DNA from: Gammaproteobacteria bacterium
GTDB taxonomy: Bacteria > Pseudomonadota > Gammaproteobacteria > DSM-26407
DNA length: 9,931 nucleotides
Direction of reading: 5' to 3'
Assembly: GCA_028694565.1 (NCBI GenBank)
Contig: JAQVKR010000061.1
Span: 1-9,931 of the forward strand
In this document: positions 8,562 through 9,931 of the stretch, in pieces
How the letters are laid out: each line of letters starts with the position of its first letter
How positions within the stretch are numbered: position 1 is the first letter of the stretch
Made by a program: the position numbers and the translations under genes
The notes under the pieces: generated by a model
Seen by the model: the letters and a program-made list of their open reading frames with translations, nothing else
What the model was told of the DNA's origin: nothing
Databases searched by the model: none

Positions 8562-9584
8562 ATGTCCATCGAACTCGCCCTGCGCCGCTTCCGCGCCGTG
8601 CTCTCGGCCCGCAACAAGGAATTCATGCGCGATCGCACCGCGCTGGGCTGGAGCTTCCTGTTCCCCGTGCTGGTGGTGGCCGGCTTCGCCTTCGCCTTCT
8701 CCGGCGAGCCGCCGGCCGAGTACAAGGTGGGCGTCATCGGCGCCGTGCCGGCAACCGGGGCCCCCGCCTTCTACGCCACCCGCCACATCGACTTCATCCC
8801 CGCGCCGGCGCCGGCGGACGCGGTGACCAAGGTGGAGCGCCACCAGCTGGACATGCTGGTGGACCCGGCCGCCCGCAGCTACTGGATCAACGACAGCTCC
8901 CCCAAGGGCTACCTGCTGGAACGCATCCTGCGGGGCAGCGGCGGCGGCGACTACCGCAAGCAGACGGTCAGCGGCCGGGCGGTGCGCTACGTGGACTGGG
9001 TCATCCCCGGCATCCTGGCGATGAACATGATGTTCGGCGCCCTCTACGGGGTGGGCTACGTAATCGTCCGCTACCGCAAGAACGGCGTGCTCAAGCGGCT
9101 CAAGGCGACCCCCCTGAACGCGGTGGAGTTCCTCGCCGCCCAGCTCGCCTCCCGGCTGTGGCTGCTGTTGACGGTGGCCACGCTGGTCTACGCCGGAACC
9201 AACCTGTTCATCGGCTTCACCATGAACGGCCGCTATCTAGACCTGGCGGTGGTCTTCCTGCTGGGCGCCACCAGCCTGCTCGGACTGGGACTGGTCATCG
9301 CCGCACGCATCAGCAACGAGGAGGTGGCCGACGGCCTGGTGAGCTTCATCGGCTGGCCGATGATGTTCCTGTCCGGGGTCTGGTTCTCCCTGGAGGGGCT
9401 GCACCCGTGGCTGCAGCAACTGGCGCTGGCCCTGCCCCTGACCCACTTCATCAATGCCGCCCGCGCCATCATGATCGACGGTGCGGGCCTGGCGGAGGTG
9501 GCCCCGGACCTGGCAGTGCTCGGCGCGATGAGCATCGCCTTCCTGGCGCTCGGCGCCTGGCTGTTCCGCTGGGAGCAGGCATGA
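8562..9584 (+). CDS. ABC-2 type transporter permease
   Basis: A 340-residue membrane protein and partner of the preceding ATPase. One N-terminal helix (about residues 29-47) is followed by a long non-membrane stretch (about 50-140), then a cluster of helices at about 146-169, 195-219, 227-248, 258-276, 284-302 and 314-336. This is the layout of ABC-2 permeases with a large extracytoplasmic loop. The stretch VRYRKNGVLKRLKATPL (169-185) matches the cytoplasmic coupling region of the family (R-x-x-G-x-x-x-R/K-L-x-x-T-P). The start at 8562 is the first sensible Met after the ATPase, with only a weak ribosome binding site. The stop overlaps the next start by ATGA, so the small downstream gene is translationally coupled to the exporter. 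Confidence 0.9.
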   Translation: MSIELALRRFRAVLSARNKEFMRDRTALGWSFLFPVLVVAGFAFAFSGEPPAEYKVGVIGAVPATGAPAFYATRHIDFIPAPAPADAVTKVERHQLDMLVDPAARSYWINDSSPKGYLLERILRGSGGGDYRKQTVSGRAVRYVDWVIPGILAMNMMFGALYGVGYVIVRYRKNGVLKRLKATPLNAVEFLAAQLASRLWLLLTVATLVYAGTNLFIGFTMNGRYLDLAVVFLLGATSLLGLGLVIAARISNEEVADGLVSFIGWPMMFLSGVWFSLEGLHPWLQQLALALPLTHFINAARAIMIDGAGLAEVAPDLAVLGAMSIAFLALGAWLFRWEQA

Positions 9585-9931
9585 AGGGCAACGAACGACT
9601 CGTGTCGCTGATCCGGTCCTTCCGGCCGGACAGCCTGCTCCTGGTGGGCGAGCGGGCCGAGGGGCTGTTCGCCGACTATCTCGCCGACCATCCGGGCTGT
9701 CGTGTCCTGCACCTGCCGCTGGCGGGGCTGCCCGGGAGCCTGGCCGCCCACGGACGCTACGACCTGGCCTTCGTCTCCGGCTGCCTGGAGCACCTCGACC
9801 CGATCCGCGCCGGCGAGGTGATCGCGGCCCTGCGCGACGTGCACGCCCGGCGGCTGCTGGTGGCGGTGCCCGTGGGCGGGGACCGGCCGGGGCACCGCAG
9901 CCGCTGGGAGATGGCCGACCTGCTGGCCTAC
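9581..9931 (+). CDS. Methyltransferase-like small protein (DUF6231-like), 3' truncated by window edge
   Basis: 117 residues are visible and the frame is open to the window end. The pattern resembles the core of a class I SAM-dependent methyltransferase: LLLVGERAEGLFADYL (strand and helix), then RYDLAFVSGCLEHLDP (equivalent to a motif II region), then RRLLVAVPVGGDRPG. The usual glycine-rich SAM loop (GxGxG) is missing, replaced by VGERAEG, so catalytic activity is doubtful. From memory it is most like the gammaproteobacterial DUF6231 family, which is uncharacterised. The ATGA overlap with the permease gene implies co-expression. The C-terminal part must be read beyond the window to settle the family. 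Confidence 0.72.
   Translation, partial: MKGNERLVSLIRSFRPDSLLLVGERAEGLFADYLADHPGCRVLHLPLAGLPGSLAAHGRYDLAFVSGCLEHLDPIRAGEVIAALRDVHARRLLVAVPVGGDRPGHRSRWEMADLLAY

Overview
The window looks like chromosome from a high-GC gammaproteobacterium, perhaps a Chromatiales/Ectothiorhodospiraceae-type organism. That placement is an inference from base composition, the proteins present and the style of the intergenic repeats; no marker gene here fixes the taxonomy.

Layout. Positions 1-2120 (+) hold the end of cydD and all of cydC, the two halves of the thiol exporter needed to assemble cytochrome bd oxidase. Positions 2206-2814 (-) hold a LysE/RhtB-type exporter, convergent with cydC. Positions 3139-7346 (-) hold a succinate dehydrogenase/fumarate reductase operon of the 'type B' kind, in the order sdhC (one five-helix, di-haem cytochrome b), sdhA (flavoprotein), sdhB (iron-sulfur protein), with no sdhD. 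Diverging from it, 7633-9931 (+) holds an ABC-2 exporter (ATPase, then permease) and the start of a small methyltransferase-like protein. The 7347-7632 gap between the divergent units has a candidate sdh promoter and a neat inverted repeat.

The most unusual part is between sdhA and sdhB. About 800 bp separates two genes that probably once overlapped by ATGA, as sdhC and sdhA still do. The insert contains an AT-richer gene for a small predicted secreted protein. Its 3' end runs into a 69-nt structure with the hallmarks of an integron attC site: GGCCAAC and GTTGGGT core boxes, a long imperfect stem, and an unpaired G in the upstream inner box. The other end of the gene starts with TTGGCC straight after a G. 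On circularisation this would rebuild a core box perfectly complementary to the upstream box. I therefore read 4092-4720 as one complete integron gene cassette, parked outside any integron, in the transcriptional direction of a respiratory operon. No integrase or second attC is visible. The cassette sits beside a 5-copy heptamer tandem repeat and between two copies of a 9-bp direct repeat that includes the sdhB start codon.

A second theme is short tandem micro-repeats of different sequence (7-9 bp period) in most of the intergenic gaps, and never in the genes. Everything else is conventional.
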